DNA of 64,000 nucleotides from Bacteroidota bacterium (GTDB lineage: Bacteria; Bacteroidota; Bacteroidia; Chitinophagales; Saprospiraceae). How positions within the stretch are numbered: position 1 is the first letter of the stretch; every line of letters starts with the position of its first letter. This document shows, piece by piece, positions 1-9,500 of this stretch. The stretch is taken from the NCBI GenBank assembly GCA_030147525.1, contig JASBVF010000044.1, positions 1 to 64,000 on the forward strand. The letters run 5' to 3'. The translations under genes were made by a program, and so were the position numbers. The notes below the pieces were generated by a model. That model ran no database searches. It saw nothing but the letters and a program-made list of their open reading frames with translations, and had not been told where the DNA came from.

Positions 1-65
1 AGTTAAGCCCTTCTGCGCCGATGGTACTGCCCCTAAAAGGTGGGAGAGTAGGTCACTGCCAGCTT
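1..65 (+). rRNA. 5S ribosomal RNA, 3' end (partial)
   Basis: The first 65 bases read like the last part of a bacterial 5S rRNA: the GTTAAGCCC block, the GATGGTACTGC segment, then GTGGGAGAGTAGGTC and a final CTGCCAGC, which would pair with the missing 5' end. The 16S and 23S genes should lie upstream outside the window. A T-rich stretch and a strong hairpin follow, as expected at the end of an rRNA operon. Confidence 0.9.
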
Positions 66-87
66 TTTTTTTCTTTTTTTTAAGCCG

Positions 88-118
88 AACGGCCCTGAAG
101 TCTTCCTTCAGGGCCGTT
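88..118 (+). terminator. Rho-independent-type terminator of the rRNA operon
   Basis: A perfect 13-bp stem (88-100 with 106-118) closes a 5-base loop. It is GC-rich, sits directly after the 5S end and its T-rich tract (63-81), and precedes the next gene. Confidence 0.8.
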
Positions 119-159
119 TGTGTTTATGTCCGTTGGGAAAAAACTCTTTCGAACTTGCT

Positions 160-167
160 TAGCTTTG
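160..167 (+). promoter_or_regulatory. Bacteroidota -7 promoter element (TAGCTTTG)
   Basis: TAGCTTTG matches the Bacteroidota TAnnTTTG -7 consensus. It would start transcription near 172, about 17 bases before the ATG at 189. No good TTTG is seen at the expected upstream distance, so this is half a promoter by sequence. Confidence 0.4.
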
Positions 168-188
168 CGCCCTCAAAAAAAAATAGCA

Positions 189-659
189 ATGAATAAGCAA
201 ACTTCACTCACGCTTCGACTCGAACTCATCTGGTGGCTTGTAACTATCGTTATCCTGGCCGCTGTATTATTTCCAATCTACAACTCGAATGCAAATTATC
301 CCTTTTGGATAATCAACATCGTCTTTATCGTTACCTTCATCACGTTAGCGCGTTACCTTTTTCTATTGAAGCATACTTTTCTTGGGCGCTTGCAATGGGC
401 TAAAGTTATAGTGCTGTTTCTTTGTATTCCGCTAATTATATTCCTGATACGTGAGATACACAGCTTTCGGGTATACATCGATGAGGTAGGGCTTGACGAT
501 ATCTTCGCTCACCTTACTTTAAAGAATCAGGTGGCAATGGTTAACTATGTCCGCTCAGAAATGCTGTTGTTTGGCGTTGGTGCAGTTGTAACGACTATTC
601 TGATACCATTCAGAATGCTCATTTCATTTTGGAGAACATATAATAAGGGCACTATTTAA
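189..659 (+). CDS. Small multi-pass membrane protein of unknown function
   Basis: I do not recognise the family. The frame stays open up to an ATG at 120, but I chose the ATG at 189: the longer start overlaps the rRNA terminator, and a TAGCTTTG element at 160-167 lies just ahead of 189. The 156-residue product starts MNKQTSLTLRLELIWW and has about four hydrophobic helices: roughly residues 14-32, 38-58, 70-88 and 126-145. A charged extramembrane segment lies between the last two. No catalytic motif is visible. It stands alone between the rRNA operon and a convergent lysoplasmalogenase-like gene ending 11 bases away. Confidence 0.65.
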   Translation: MNKQTSLTLRLELIWWLVTIVILAAVLFPIYNSNANYPFWIINIVFIVTFITLARYLFLLKHTFLGRLQWAKVIVLFLCIPLIIFLIREIHSFRVYIDEVGLDDIFAHLTLKNQVAMVNYVRSEMLLFGVGAVVTTILIPFRMLISFWRTYNKGTI

Positions 660-670
660 AAAAGTAGACT

Positions 671-1372
671 TTATTGTAGCTTCTTGATAGCGAGTATGCT
701 TCCTTTCGCTATCAGATATTGACCCATGAGATAGGTACTCATTATAGCAAAGCTGAATGGAATTTCGTTAGCATCAGGGAATTTGAATTCTCTTAAAGCA
801 ATGATTGAGTCAGAAATGACGAACAGAGCCGCCCCTGTAAAAAGGTGTTGGTAAGTAGATAGTCCAACCCGCCCTTTCATGTTCAGGCAAGAAACGGCCA
901 TCATTGTAATGACTGTAGCGTAGACCGTAACTGGAATTTTAAAGGGACCGGGAAGGTCTTTCCAAAGAAAAAGGCTGAAGCTAATCAGGTAGATTAAAAA
1001 TGGGATGAGCAGCCAGCGTTTTTTCCAGATTATTCCTTCCCTAAATGACGGGTATTTTGAAAAAGCAGCGATATAAAAAACATGAGTGACCATAAAAGCT
1101 CCAAGACCCAATAGGAAAAATTGTTCTGCTCCAGGTTTTGAAAACATCAAAAATGTATCGCCGCCAATGGAAAATATAAGTCCTGCCAGTAAGAAATAGC
1201 GAAAAACAGATTGGTTGTTTTTTGTCTTAAGATAAAACCAACCACATATCAGGGAGAGGAGCAGCGGTTTTGTGAAATATACTCCCATCTTCGATTGAAT
1301 GGCGATAGCAATCAAATGGACGATGGAAAGTATAAAGAATAATATCCGTAGCGTAGCCGGCACATTTTTCAT
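671..1372 (-). CDS. Lysoplasmalogenase family (YhhN/TMEM86-like) membrane protein
   Basis: The 233-residue protein is almost entirely hydrophobic, with about eight predicted membrane helices. It carries the YhhN-family features of a GD motif in the third helix (FSIGGDTFLMF) and a second polar helix near the C-terminus (FVISDSIIALREF). TMEM86 members cleave the vinyl ether bond of lysoplasmalogens, while bacterial YhhN proteins are less well characterised, so the substrate here is inference. It lies 52 bases downstream of the batD-like gene on the same strand and is probably co-transcribed. The ATG at 1372 gives the normal family length. Confidence 0.8.
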   Translation of the reverse strand: MKNVPATLRILFFILSIVHLIAIAIQSKMGVYFTKPLLLSLICGWFYLKTKNNQSVFRYFLLAGLIFSIGGDTFLMFSKPGAEQFFLLGLGAFMVTHVFYIAAFSKYPSFREGIIWKKRWLLIPFLIYLISFSLFLWKDLPGPFKIPVTVYATVITMMAVSCLNMKGRVGLSTYQHLFTGAALFVISDSIIALREFKFPDANEIPFSFAIMSTYLMGQYLIAKGSILAIKKLQ

Positions 1373-1424
1373 AACTCCGTTGTTCTATAACCTGTAAATC
1401 TCAAAAACCTTGAGGGCAGTGGGA

Positions 1425-3194
1425 TTAATTTTTGCCAATTTCGGCTTCTATACCTGAAATTACCTGGATAGCTTTGTCGTAAGTATTTTTCATATCGCCA
1501 GGGTTGTCCATTCCTGCAAAAAGAGCCATTTCACAAGCTTGAAGAATACGCATAAAGTCTGTAATCAAAGGTGAGCTGAGTTTCATGGATTGTAGTTTGG
1601 TCTGTACATTTTCTTTAGTCAACTGGGAAAGCGGGATATTTAGCTTGTTACAAACATATCCCAATGAGGCTTTTGACACCTCGTCATAAAACGCCCTGCT
1701 GTTACCTGCCTTCAGGAATCCATGAGCAGCGGCAAGGTTTTTCTGTGCCTCTCTGTTTGCCTGTCTGCTTTTTAAGAGCGTATGATCAACATTGCTCTTC
1801 CGTTCCTTTATTTGCCTAAAAAAGAAAACACCAAGGAAAGCAAATACAGGCAAGGCTGTGAGCCCCCAGTAAACTGTATTCGAAACGAATGTTTTTTCGT
1901 GCCTGGGTTCCAGCGAGGTTTTGGTTTTTATAAAAAGGATATCCTCTGTTGGTGCTTTTTCGGGTGAGGCAGACTTGCGGTTGATGTGCCGGTCTGATCC
2001 TTGCCGGACCACTAATCCAAAGGGGCCGGATGAGGTTGATACATATCTGTTTTCAGTTGGGCTGAAATAGGAAAAGTCAGGCGAGATCGAATATTCGCCA
2101 GGGAACCGGGGCAAAACGAGGTATTCGATCACCTTTTTACCCATAATTTCACCTTGCTTCTCGATAAGCTGTTCTTCAACGACTTTTGGTGTATAAACTT
2201 CAAAAGAGTCAGAAAGCAGCAGACTGGGCGCTTGTACCCGTTTGATATCTCCATTCCCGCTGATAAGAATGTTAATGGAAAATGCATCGTCGGTGGTAGC
2301 CTGGTTGCGGTTGACGATGGCCTGAAAATCGTAGTCGCCAACGGCTCCGCTGAAACTTTCGGGCGCACCTGGCGGCAATGCTTTCACATTGATATCCAAT
2401 GAGTTGGTTGTAATGTAAGCCGGACGAACGCTTCGGTTAAAGAAAAAGCCTGTCCGGTCACTCTCTTCGACGATTGCGACCTGGATTCGGGAGGGGGAAA
2501 TCGTCAGTTTGCCTGCCTGCTGAGGGAAAAGTGTTATCCTCCGTAAAATTTTGGTGGTGTATTGCTTCCCATTGATCACCTCCCTGACCGGGCTTGAGTT
2601 AAAACGTGCCAGCTCCTGGGCGTAAAAGCCCCGGTATTCGGGCTCTTCCTGTATGTCGTATCCGTCGATGGAAACGGTAGTGTAAAGTTTATAATCCAAA
2701 AGAATCTGTTCGCCGATGAAAGCGTCAGGCTTACTGACTTCTATTCGTATGAATACATTTTTGCCGGACTCTCCCGCAGGTTCGCCTGATTGACCTTTGA
2801 CAACTTCAATCGTTATTGAATTTGATGTCATTTTTTTACCATTAGCTCGAATGCTAGCGCTGCCTATGGTAAATTTGCCCACTTTTTTAGGTTGAAGCGT
2901 AAAGGAATAAGACATTTCCCTTGAAACGACCCCGTTAAAAATTTGTGTACTAACCGAAGTGCTTGGCCCTGCAAGGACCGTAAAATCATCAAATGCAGGA
3001 GGAGTAAAGTCTGTTCCGTTCGCATTTTTCAGTGTAAAAACCACTTCGAAGTAGTTATTTAAAACCACCTGTTTAGCATCGGCGGTGGCTTCGAAGCTGA
3101 AGCTGTCCTGGGCCTGGACAAAGCCTGGCAACAAACCGGCAAACAGCAGGAAAATTTTATACAAGTTATTCAATCTCAAAACTTTACGAACCAC
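1425..3194 (-). CDS. batD: BatD-type aerotolerance/oxygen tolerance protein
   Basis: A 589-residue exported membrane-anchored protein. It has a signal peptide (cleavage expected after FVQAQ, about residue 28), repeated immunoglobulin-like beta domains from about 30 to 420, one transmembrane helix near 436-457 (YWGLTALPVFAFLGVFFF), and a C-terminal cytoplasmic helical part of about 130 residues. This is the layout of BatD from the Bacteroides aerotolerance operon. BatA, BatB, BatC and BatE and the associated MoxR ATPase are not next to it, so this is a stand-alone copy or one end of a split operon. The exact molecular role of BatD is not established. A lysoplasmalogenase-like gene follows; grpE is divergent. 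Confidence 0.85.
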   Translation of the reverse strand: MVRKVLRLNNLYKIFLLFAGLLPGFVQAQDSFSFEATADAKQVVLNNYFEVVFTLKNANGTDFTPPAFDDFTVLAGPSTSVSTQIFNGVVSREMSYSFTLQPKKVGKFTIGSASIRANGKKMTSNSITIEVVKGQSGEPAGESGKNVFIRIEVSKPDAFIGEQILLDYKLYTTVSIDGYDIQEEPEYRGFYAQELARFNSSPVREVINGKQYTTKILRRITLFPQQAGKLTISPSRIQVAIVEESDRTGFFFNRSVRPAYITTNSLDINVKALPPGAPESFSGAVGDYDFQAIVNRNQATTDDAFSINILISGNGDIKRVQAPSLLLSDSFEVYTPKVVEEQLIEKQGEIMGKKVIEYLVLPRFPGEYSISPDFSYFSPTENRYVSTSSGPFGLVVRQGSDRHINRKSASPEKAPTEDILFIKTKTSLEPRHEKTFVSNTVYWGLTALPVFAFLGVFFFRQIKERKSNVDHTLLKSRQANREAQKNLAAAHGFLKAGNSRAFYDEVSKASLGYVCNKLNIPLSQLTKENVQTKLQSMKLSSPLITDFMRILQACEMALFAGMDNPGDMKNTYDKAIQVISGIEAEIGKN

Positions 3195-3269
3195 GGCAGT
3201 TATATTTTTAACACGCAGCTAAATTAGTGCTATTTGAGTGAAACGAAAATGTGAGGACCATCGGAATGT

Positions 3270-3277
3270 TAATTTTG
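3270..3277 (+). promoter_or_regulatory. Possible -7 element upstream of grpE
   Basis: TAATTTTG fits the Bacteroidota TAnnTTTG consensus in the batD-grpE divergent intergenic region. No matching -33 TTTG is seen at 19 bases, so support is weak. It would give a leader of about 130 bases for grpE. Confidence 0.25.
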
Positions 3278-3413
3278 GGGGGCGAAAAACCTTTATTTTT
3301 TCACTTCAAAATTCATTCAACTGTCTTCCAGTCTGACAAATTGACCGTTTTTCTCTGATGGCAAACATATTGATGGAAAACCAAGTTGAATCATGCTTAA
3401 AAAATTTCGCATA

Positions 3414-3989
3414 ATGAGTAATAAAGACAAAACTACCGCTGAACAGCAGGAAGTTGACGAGCAATTGGACAAGGTAGTCGCAGAAGATACTACCGATGGC
3501 GACGTCAATGAGGCAAAAAACGGCGAAGAGGGCGCTTACAATGAGGAAAGTGCCGGTTTGCGCCAGCAATTGGATGAAGTGAGGGATAAGTATATGCGCA
3601 TGTACGCTGAATTTGAAAATTATAAAAAACGCTCCATCCGGGAAAAGCTGGACTGGATGAAGACTGCCTCGCAAGACACAATGGCAGCTTTGTTGCCAGT
3701 TTTGGACGATTTTGACAGGGCCAAAAAATTCGCTGATGAGAAAAGCGAAACTGGCTGGAGCGAAGGCGTGGAACTTGTTTACCAAAAGCTCTACAACACG
3801 CTGAAACAGAAAGGCCTCGAGGCAATGCAAAGTAACGGCGAGGTCTTCGATCCTGAACTGCACGAGGCAATCACAGAGATACCTGCTCCAACGGAAGACT
3901 TGAAAGGTAAGGTGGTCGACACAATTGAAAAGGGCTACCGGCTTAACGATAAAATCATCCGCCACGCCAAAGTTGTGGTGGGAAAATAA
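3414..3989 (+). CDS. grpE: GrpE nucleotide exchange factor for DnaK
   Basis: GrpE releases ADP from the Hsp70 DnaK. The N-terminus is acidic and disordered (about residues 1-45), followed by a long coiled coil (QQLDEVRDKYMRMYAEFENY). The family core follows, with an FDRAKKF segment, then the C-terminal beta domain ending in the GYRLNDKIIRHAKVVV signature. I chose ATG 3414 (MSNKDKTT) over 3393: the seven extra residues add basic sequence not typical of the family, but either is possible. dnaJ starts about 100 bases downstream on the same strand, making a grpE-dnaJ chaperone operon; dnaK is not in the window. The product is 191 residues, normal for GrpE. Confidence 0.95.
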   Translation: MSNKDKTTAEQQEVDEQLDKVVAEDTTDGDVNEAKNGEEGAYNEESAGLRQQLDEVRDKYMRMYAEFENYKKRSIREKLDWMKTASQDTMAALLPVLDDFDRAKKFADEKSETGWSEGVELVYQKLYNTLKQKGLEAMQSNGEVFDPELHEAITEIPAPTEDLKGKVVDTIEKGYRLNDKIIRHAKVVVGK

Positions 3990-4093
3990 GTGGTTGATGG
4001 TTTGACGACGTGCAGGGTTGAGCTTCGGTGAAGTCGGTCTTATCCGGAATTCTCAACTCTCCAACTCTTCAAACCCTCAAACCCTCAATGAAT

Positions 4094-5272
4094 ATGGCAA
4101 AAAGAGACTATTACGAAATCCTCGGCATCCCAAAAAATGCCGATGATGCAGCTATAAAAAAAGCTTACCGGAAAAAAGCACTGGAATTTCACCCTGACCG
4201 GAATCCGGGTGACAAGCAAGCCGAAGAAAATTTCAAAGAGGCTGCCGAAGCTTACGAAGTGCTCAGCAATGCGGACAAACGTGCCCGCTACGATCGCTAC
4301 GGCCATGCAGGCGTTGACCCAAACATGGGCGGCGGTGGGTTCCGTGGCGGCAGCGGTGGCATGACGATGGAGGACATCTTTGCCCAATTCGGTGATATTT
4401 TCGGCGGCGGAGGTGGTGGAAGCCCGTTCGATGAATTTTTCCGGGGCGGACGTGGCGGGGGTGGTCGCCGGCCAACAGGCCAAAGAGGAAGTAATCTTCG
4501 CATCAAAGTAAAGCTGACACTGGAGGAAATTGCCGCCGGCGTCACCAAAAAAATAAAAGTTAAAAAGCAGGTCGGCTGCGACACCTGTGGTGGTAGCGGC
4601 GCCAAAGACCGAAGCTCCGTCCAGACTTGCGGCACTTGCCGTGGATCTGGCTACGTGCGCCAGGTGCGCAGTACATTTTTGGGGCAAATGCAAACGACGA
4701 CCACCTGCCCAACCTGCCAAGGTTCAGGCGAAGTGGTGACGGCGAACTGCCCCAACTGTAAAGGCGACGGCCGGGTGTATGGCGATGAAACCATCGAGAT
4801 CGACATCCCGGCAGGCGTTTCCGAGGGGATGCAGTTGTCACTTTCCGGCAAAGGCAACATGGGCGCCAAAGGCGGCCCTCCCGGTGACCTCCTCCTGAAC
4901 ATTGAGGAAGTGCCGCACGAAGAACTTCACCGTGACGGCCTCAACATCATCTACGATCTTCACCTCAACATTGCTGATGCGGCTTTGGGAACTTCGGTGG
5001 AAGTGCCCGTCATTGATGGCCGTGTGAAAATCAAAGTGCCGCCGGGAACCCAGGCCGGTAAAATATTCCGGCTGAAAGGGAAGGGCGTTCCTTCCGTGCA
5101 GAGCTACGAAAAAGGCGATCAGCTCATTCAGGTCAATGTTTGGACACCTAAAAAGATGACCGACGAGGAGCGCCGTATCCTGGAAAAAATCCGGGAACTG
5201 CCAAACTTTCAACCTGAGCCGGGCAAAGGCGAGCGTGGCTTTTTCGATAAAATGAAGGATTACTTTTCGTGA
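4094..5272 (+). CDS. dnaJ: Chaperone DnaJ (Hsp40, type I)
   Basis: DnaJ delivers unfolded clients to DnaK and stimulates its ATPase. The J domain covers residues 1-70 with the HPD motif (FHPDRNPG). A Gly/Phe-rich linker follows ([10 protein letters not shown] and later GGGGGG runs), then four CxxCxGxG zinc motifs ([32 protein letters not shown]) and the C-terminal substrate-binding and dimerisation domains. This is a complete type I DnaJ of 392 residues. The start is taken at [11 protein letters not shown], the near-universal DnaJ N-terminus; an ATG six bases earlier and one at 4028 are also in frame. The 4040-4090 leader holds degenerate 8-base repeats (TCAAACCC type). A strong terminator follows the stop. 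Confidence 0.97.
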   Translation: MAKRDYYEILGIPKNADDAAIKKAYRKKALEFHPDRNPGDKQAEENFKEAAEAYEVLSNADKRARYDRYGHAGVDPNMGGGGFRGGSGGMTMEDIFAQFGDIFGGGGGGSPFDEFFRGGRGGGGRRPTGQRGSNLRIKVKLTLEEIAAGVTKKIKVKKQVGCDTCGGSGAKDRSSVQTCGTCRGSGYVRQVRSTFLGQMQTTTTCPTCQGSGEVVTANCPNCKGDGRVYGDETIEIDIPAGVSEGMQLSLSGKGNMGAKGGPPGDLLLNIEEVPHEELHRDGLNIIYDLHLNIADAALGTSVEVPVIDGRVKIKVPPGTQAGKIFRLKGKGVPSVQSYEKGDQLIQVNVWTPKKMTDEERRILEKIRELPNFQPEPGKGERGFFDKMKDYFS

Positions 5273-5295
5273 GATAAATGAGTTTTTAGATACAG

Positions 5296-5319
5296 GGGGC
5301 TGACCATCAGGTCAGCCCC
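5296..5319 (+). terminator. Terminator after dnaJ
   Basis: A perfect 9-bp GC-rich stem (5296-5304 with 5311-5319), 6-base loop, then TTTCG. It lies 24 bases after the dnaJ stop and ends the grpE-dnaJ unit. Confidence 0.75.
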
Positions 5320-5324
5320 TTTCG

Positions 5325-5332
5325 TATTTTTG
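5325..5332 (+). promoter_or_regulatory. -7 promoter element for the TPR lipoprotein gene
   Basis: TATTTTTG matches TAnnTTTG, lies just behind the dnaJ terminator and 55 bases before the next ATG. The -33 half is not convincing. Confidence 0.35.
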
Positions 5333-5387
5333 GAGATGAAATACGGACAAATGGTTTTTACGAAAACAATTTTAAAAACAAAACAAC

Positions 5388-6332
5388 ATGAAAAACCTGC
5401 CATCTCTTCTACTCATTGCCATGCTGGCCATTGGTTGCCAGTCGAAAATTGAAACAGCATCTCAGGCCGTGCCGGAGGTGAAATCCCTCAACGGAAAAAT
5501 ACTTTTACCACCCCAGGATTCGCCGGCGTCAAAGGCTAAAAAAGACAGCCTGCTGGCCATTGCCCGTCAAGATTTTGAGGCAGATCCCGACAATCTACAA
5601 AACATCATCTGGCTGGGCCGGCGGACGGCGTACCTCTGGAATTACCAGGATGCCATCAACATTTTTACAGAAGGTTTGAAAAAATTCCCTGACTCGCCGG
5701 AACTGTACCGGCACCGGGGCCATCGTTACGTCACCATTCGCCAATTCGACCGGGCGATAGCTGATTTTGAAAATGCAGCCCGATTGGCCGAAGGCCGGCC
5801 CCTCGAAATTGAGCCGGACGGCATTCCGAATAAACTCAATCAGCCACTGTCAAATCTGCATTTCAATATTTACTACCACTGGGCGTTGGCGCATTACCTG
5901 AAGGGTGATTTTGAAAAAGCGGATTCCCTCTACCAGATCACGATGAAGTGGTCTGATAATCCTGATCTGATGGTCGCAACTGCCGACTGGCAATACATGA
6001 CCTGGCGCCGCCTTGGGAAAAATGATGAAGCGGCTCAGTTGATTACCAACATCCCTGACACTCTCCAACTCATCGAAAACGACAGCTACTACAATCGTTT
6101 GCTGATGTACAAAGGCTTGAAAAAGCCGGAAGATCTGCTTGATTTCACTAAAAACGACCTCGACGCCCAACTGGACCTGGTAACGCAAGGCTACGGCGTT
6201 GGCAACTGGTATTTTTACCATGGCGAACTGGAAAAAGCGACGGAGGTTTTTCATAAAATTCTGGATACGGAACACTGGTCGGCATTCGGGTACATAGCGG
6301 CAGAGGCGGACCTGGCAAGGCGGGAGAAGTAG
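5388..6332 (+). CDS. TPR-repeat lipoprotein of unknown function
   Basis: A 314-residue protein. It has a lipoprotein signal (LLLIAMLAIGC, lipid-modified Cys at about residue 17), so it should be anchored in the envelope after Lol sorting. The rest is helical with tetratricopeptide-like units, for example around residues 75-135 (NYQDAINIFTEGLKKFPDSP and FDRAIADFENAARL) and near the end (HGELEKATEVFHKIL). TPR arrays bind other proteins, but nothing here names the partner. It is a single gene with its own promoter element, between dnaJ and the giant surface protein on the same strand. Confidence 0.75.
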   Translation: MKNLPSLLLIAMLAIGCQSKIETASQAVPEVKSLNGKILLPPQDSPASKAKKDSLLAIARQDFEADPDNLQNIIWLGRRTAYLWNYQDAINIFTEGLKKFPDSPELYRHRGHRYVTIRQFDRAIADFENAARLAEGRPLEIEPDGIPNKLNQPLSNLHFNIYYHWALAHYLKGDFEKADSLYQITMKWSDNPDLMVATADWQYMTWRRLGKNDEAAQLITNIPDTLQLIENDSYYNRLLMYKGLKKPEDLLDFTKNDLDAQLDLVTQGYGVGNWYFYHGELEKATEVFHKILDTEHWSAFGYIAAEADLARREK

Positions 6333-6522
6333 CTTCCGGGCTTTGTATGTTTTTGGACAAATCAGAAAAATCCTCAATCATTCCCGGGCGCTTTCTCAAC
6401 ATTTTCCCTTACTTTTGGATAAAACTATTTCTGATTGTTGAATTGTTTGTGTGGAAAAACTGCCGCTGAGCAATCAAGGCATACAACAATCAGTTAAAGT
6501 CCCGGAACTGATTACAACAAAC

Positions 6523-9500
6523 ATGCGCATAGTCCCGCTGTTCATATCCATTCTTACGCTCGTTTCGATCGGAAACCTTTCGGCGCAAAATTGTGGCTGC
6601 GCCGACGAAGGCAACTGCCCGTTTCCTTTCGCTGCCAACAGTAATACCCAGGTTTGTTACGAAATAACGGATGCATTCAACAACGATCTCGCTGATCCGG
6701 CGCAGGGGGTGTGCGGCGTTTCCATTCGGTTCCGCCACGGGCGGATCGGGAGCATGAATTTAACCCTGACTTCGCCGAATGGCACCCAGGTACAACTCAT
6801 CGGCACGGGAGGCAACTGCAACACCTGGACTCCCATTGCCACCTGGGATATTCTTTTTCTTCCCTGCAGTGAACCCTGTATGCCTGACACGGTGAACAAC
6901 TGTGCTTACCCTTGCGTCTTCGACGGTTGCCCGTCCTGCCCCTGGGCAAATGCCAATTACACCGGCTCCTATCATCCGTTTTCGGGGTGCCTGGAAAACT
7001 TTAACTCCGGGCCGGCCAATGGGCAGTGGTGTCTCCAAATCAATAACGGCGCACCTTTCAACGGTGGTTCAATCCTTGATTTTGAAATCATTCTCTGCGA
7101 TCAGTCGGGAATTCTTTGCTGCGAAGCGGATGCCGGCAACCTTAATTTTGAACCGGACGTGAACGCCTGCGCTGGTGACAGTTCTCTGCTGCTCGACCCG
7201 AATCCCATTTACGGCGCCATCGTGCCGGATCCGGTTGAGTATGGTTACACTTATGCCATTTTTGAACAAAATACTCTGCTGACTTACGATACCATGCCCA
7301 ACCTGATGCCTTTTTCACCGGGCACCTACCAGGTTTGCGGGCTGTCCTACCTTTACGCTGATACGGCCTCAATGCCAGCCCCCGGAGAGACCTGGACACC
7401 TCAGGCACTCAACGATACCCTGAACAGTGCCAATCCGCCCTTTTGCGGGAACATTGCGACAAACTGCATCATCGTACAAATTGCCAGCCCGCCCCTGCCA
7501 ACTTTCCTGACGGATACCATTTGTCAGGGCGATACACTTTTTGTGGGGAGCGAGGTGTACACGCAACCGGGCATTTACGCCGATACGCTGAATTCCTACT
7601 TCGGATGCGACAGTATCGTCAACCTGGTGCTGACAGTTTTACCTCTTGACACAACTTTTTTGGTCGCTTCGCTTTGCGCTGGCGAAAGTTACTTAGTGGG
7701 AGATTCCACCTACACGATGAGCGGCTCCTACACCAATATTTTTCAAAACAGCAATGGTTGCGACAGCACCGTATTCCTTGACCTGACGGTGCTGATGTCG
7801 ATGGATACCATGCTGACGGATACGATCTGCGAGGGAGATTCGGTTGTGGTAGCCGGCAATGCCTATTCGGCTACCGGCGTTTACGTTGATACGTTGACGT
7901 CGTATTTTAATTGCGACAGCATCGTAACACTTGATTTGACGGTGGTCAATGTTGACGTTTCAATCCTGCCAGCGGATACGCTGGATTGCCAGCAGCAGTC
8001 TGTTACGCTTTCAACTTTAGCGACTACTAATTTTGGGGCGTTGAGTTTTCAGTGGTCATTGCTGGGCGGAACCTTACCCGGGACCAATACTTCGCCGTCA
8101 CTGATCGTAAATTCTCCAGGGAATTACGTTGTTGCGGTAGAAGCGGAAGGGTGTACAGCAGCTGATACGATGGCGGTTTTGCAAAATGCGAACCCGCCGT
8201 CAGCAGTCGCTTTCGCAGTTTCGACCGACACGCTGACCTGCGGCGTGACAAGCCTGCAACTGGATGGCAGTGCATCGTCGGGTACGGGTCCGTTGTCGTG
8301 GCAGTGGTCGGCGCAGGGAGGCAGTGCAATTTTAAACCCGACTTCGTCAATCGTAACGGTATCATCACCAGATGTTTACGAGCTGGTGGTGACGAATTTG
8401 GACAACAACTGCACGGACACAGCCGAAGTGACGGTTTTTCAAAGCATCACGCCGCCGGTTGCGAATGCCGGCATGGATACGTTGCTTTCCTGCACGGTTT
8501 CTTCGCTTAATCTTGACGGCTCGGCTTCGGCCCCGGCGGGAAATATTTCCTTTGCATGGAGCACGGTGTCAGGTGGAAATATTTTGCCTCCGGCAAACCT
8601 TGCCGCTCCGGCGGTCGATGCGCCGGGTACTTACCAACTCATTGTCACTGACCTTGTCAACGCCTGCCAGGATTCCGATCTGGTCGTTGTGAATGTGGAT
8701 ACACTGGCGCCAAATGCAGTCATTGCCCTGCCTGACGGTGATTCGCTGAATTGTATTTTATCACAAATTACCCTGGACGGCACCGGGTCGACCGGAAGCC
8801 AAAACCTTGTTTATCAATGGACTGGGAATATTTCTTCCGGGCAGGGTACCCTGACGGCAACTGTGGCCGAACCGGGAAGTTTTACCCTTACATTGACAGA
8901 TACTCAAAATGGTTGTTCTGATTCGGCGACAGTAAACATTGGTATTGACACTCTTCCCCCCGTCGCAGATGCTGGAATTTCCGACACACTTGATTGCACA
9001 GATATTACTGCAGAACTTGGCGGGCCGGGAACTTCTGCCGGGTCGGGATTTAGTTACCAGTGGACAAGTTCACCGGAAGGTTCTTTTACCAGCCCGGTTG
9101 ACATGATGCAGGCTACGGCCGACTCTTCGGGAACTTATTTTCTGGTGGTGACAAATCTCGTAAATGGCTGTACAGCAATGGATTCCGTCACGGTTGCAAG
9201 TGACTACAACCCGCCGGTCGCCGATGCCGGCCCTGATGGACTGCTGAACTGCAAGGATACCACCGTCACGCTTGACGCAAGTAATTCGACCATTGTGCCG
9301 TTTGCGATTTTCAGGTGGTTAAATTCCAGCGGCGTTCAGATTTCCAGTGATGTGCAGGTGACTGTAAACTATCCGGATACTTTCGTTTTCGGGGTCAGTT
9401 TTGCTTTTTGTGAAAGCTTTGACACGGTCGTCGTCACCTCTCAGGCAACATTGCCGGTGGCGGATGCGGGGCCTGACATGGAGCTCGATTGTGTGACTGG

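Noticed and set aside
3306-3965. 219-codon minus-strand frame opposite grpE
   Set aside because: A shadow of grpE; its Phe/Val-rich sequence is the complement of the acidic coiled coil.
6451-6522. Longer N-terminus of the giant protein from GTG 6451
   Set aside because: The extra 24 residues would hide the signal peptide starting at 6523, and the region resembles the low-complexity TTGTTGAAT-type spacer DNA seen elsewhere.
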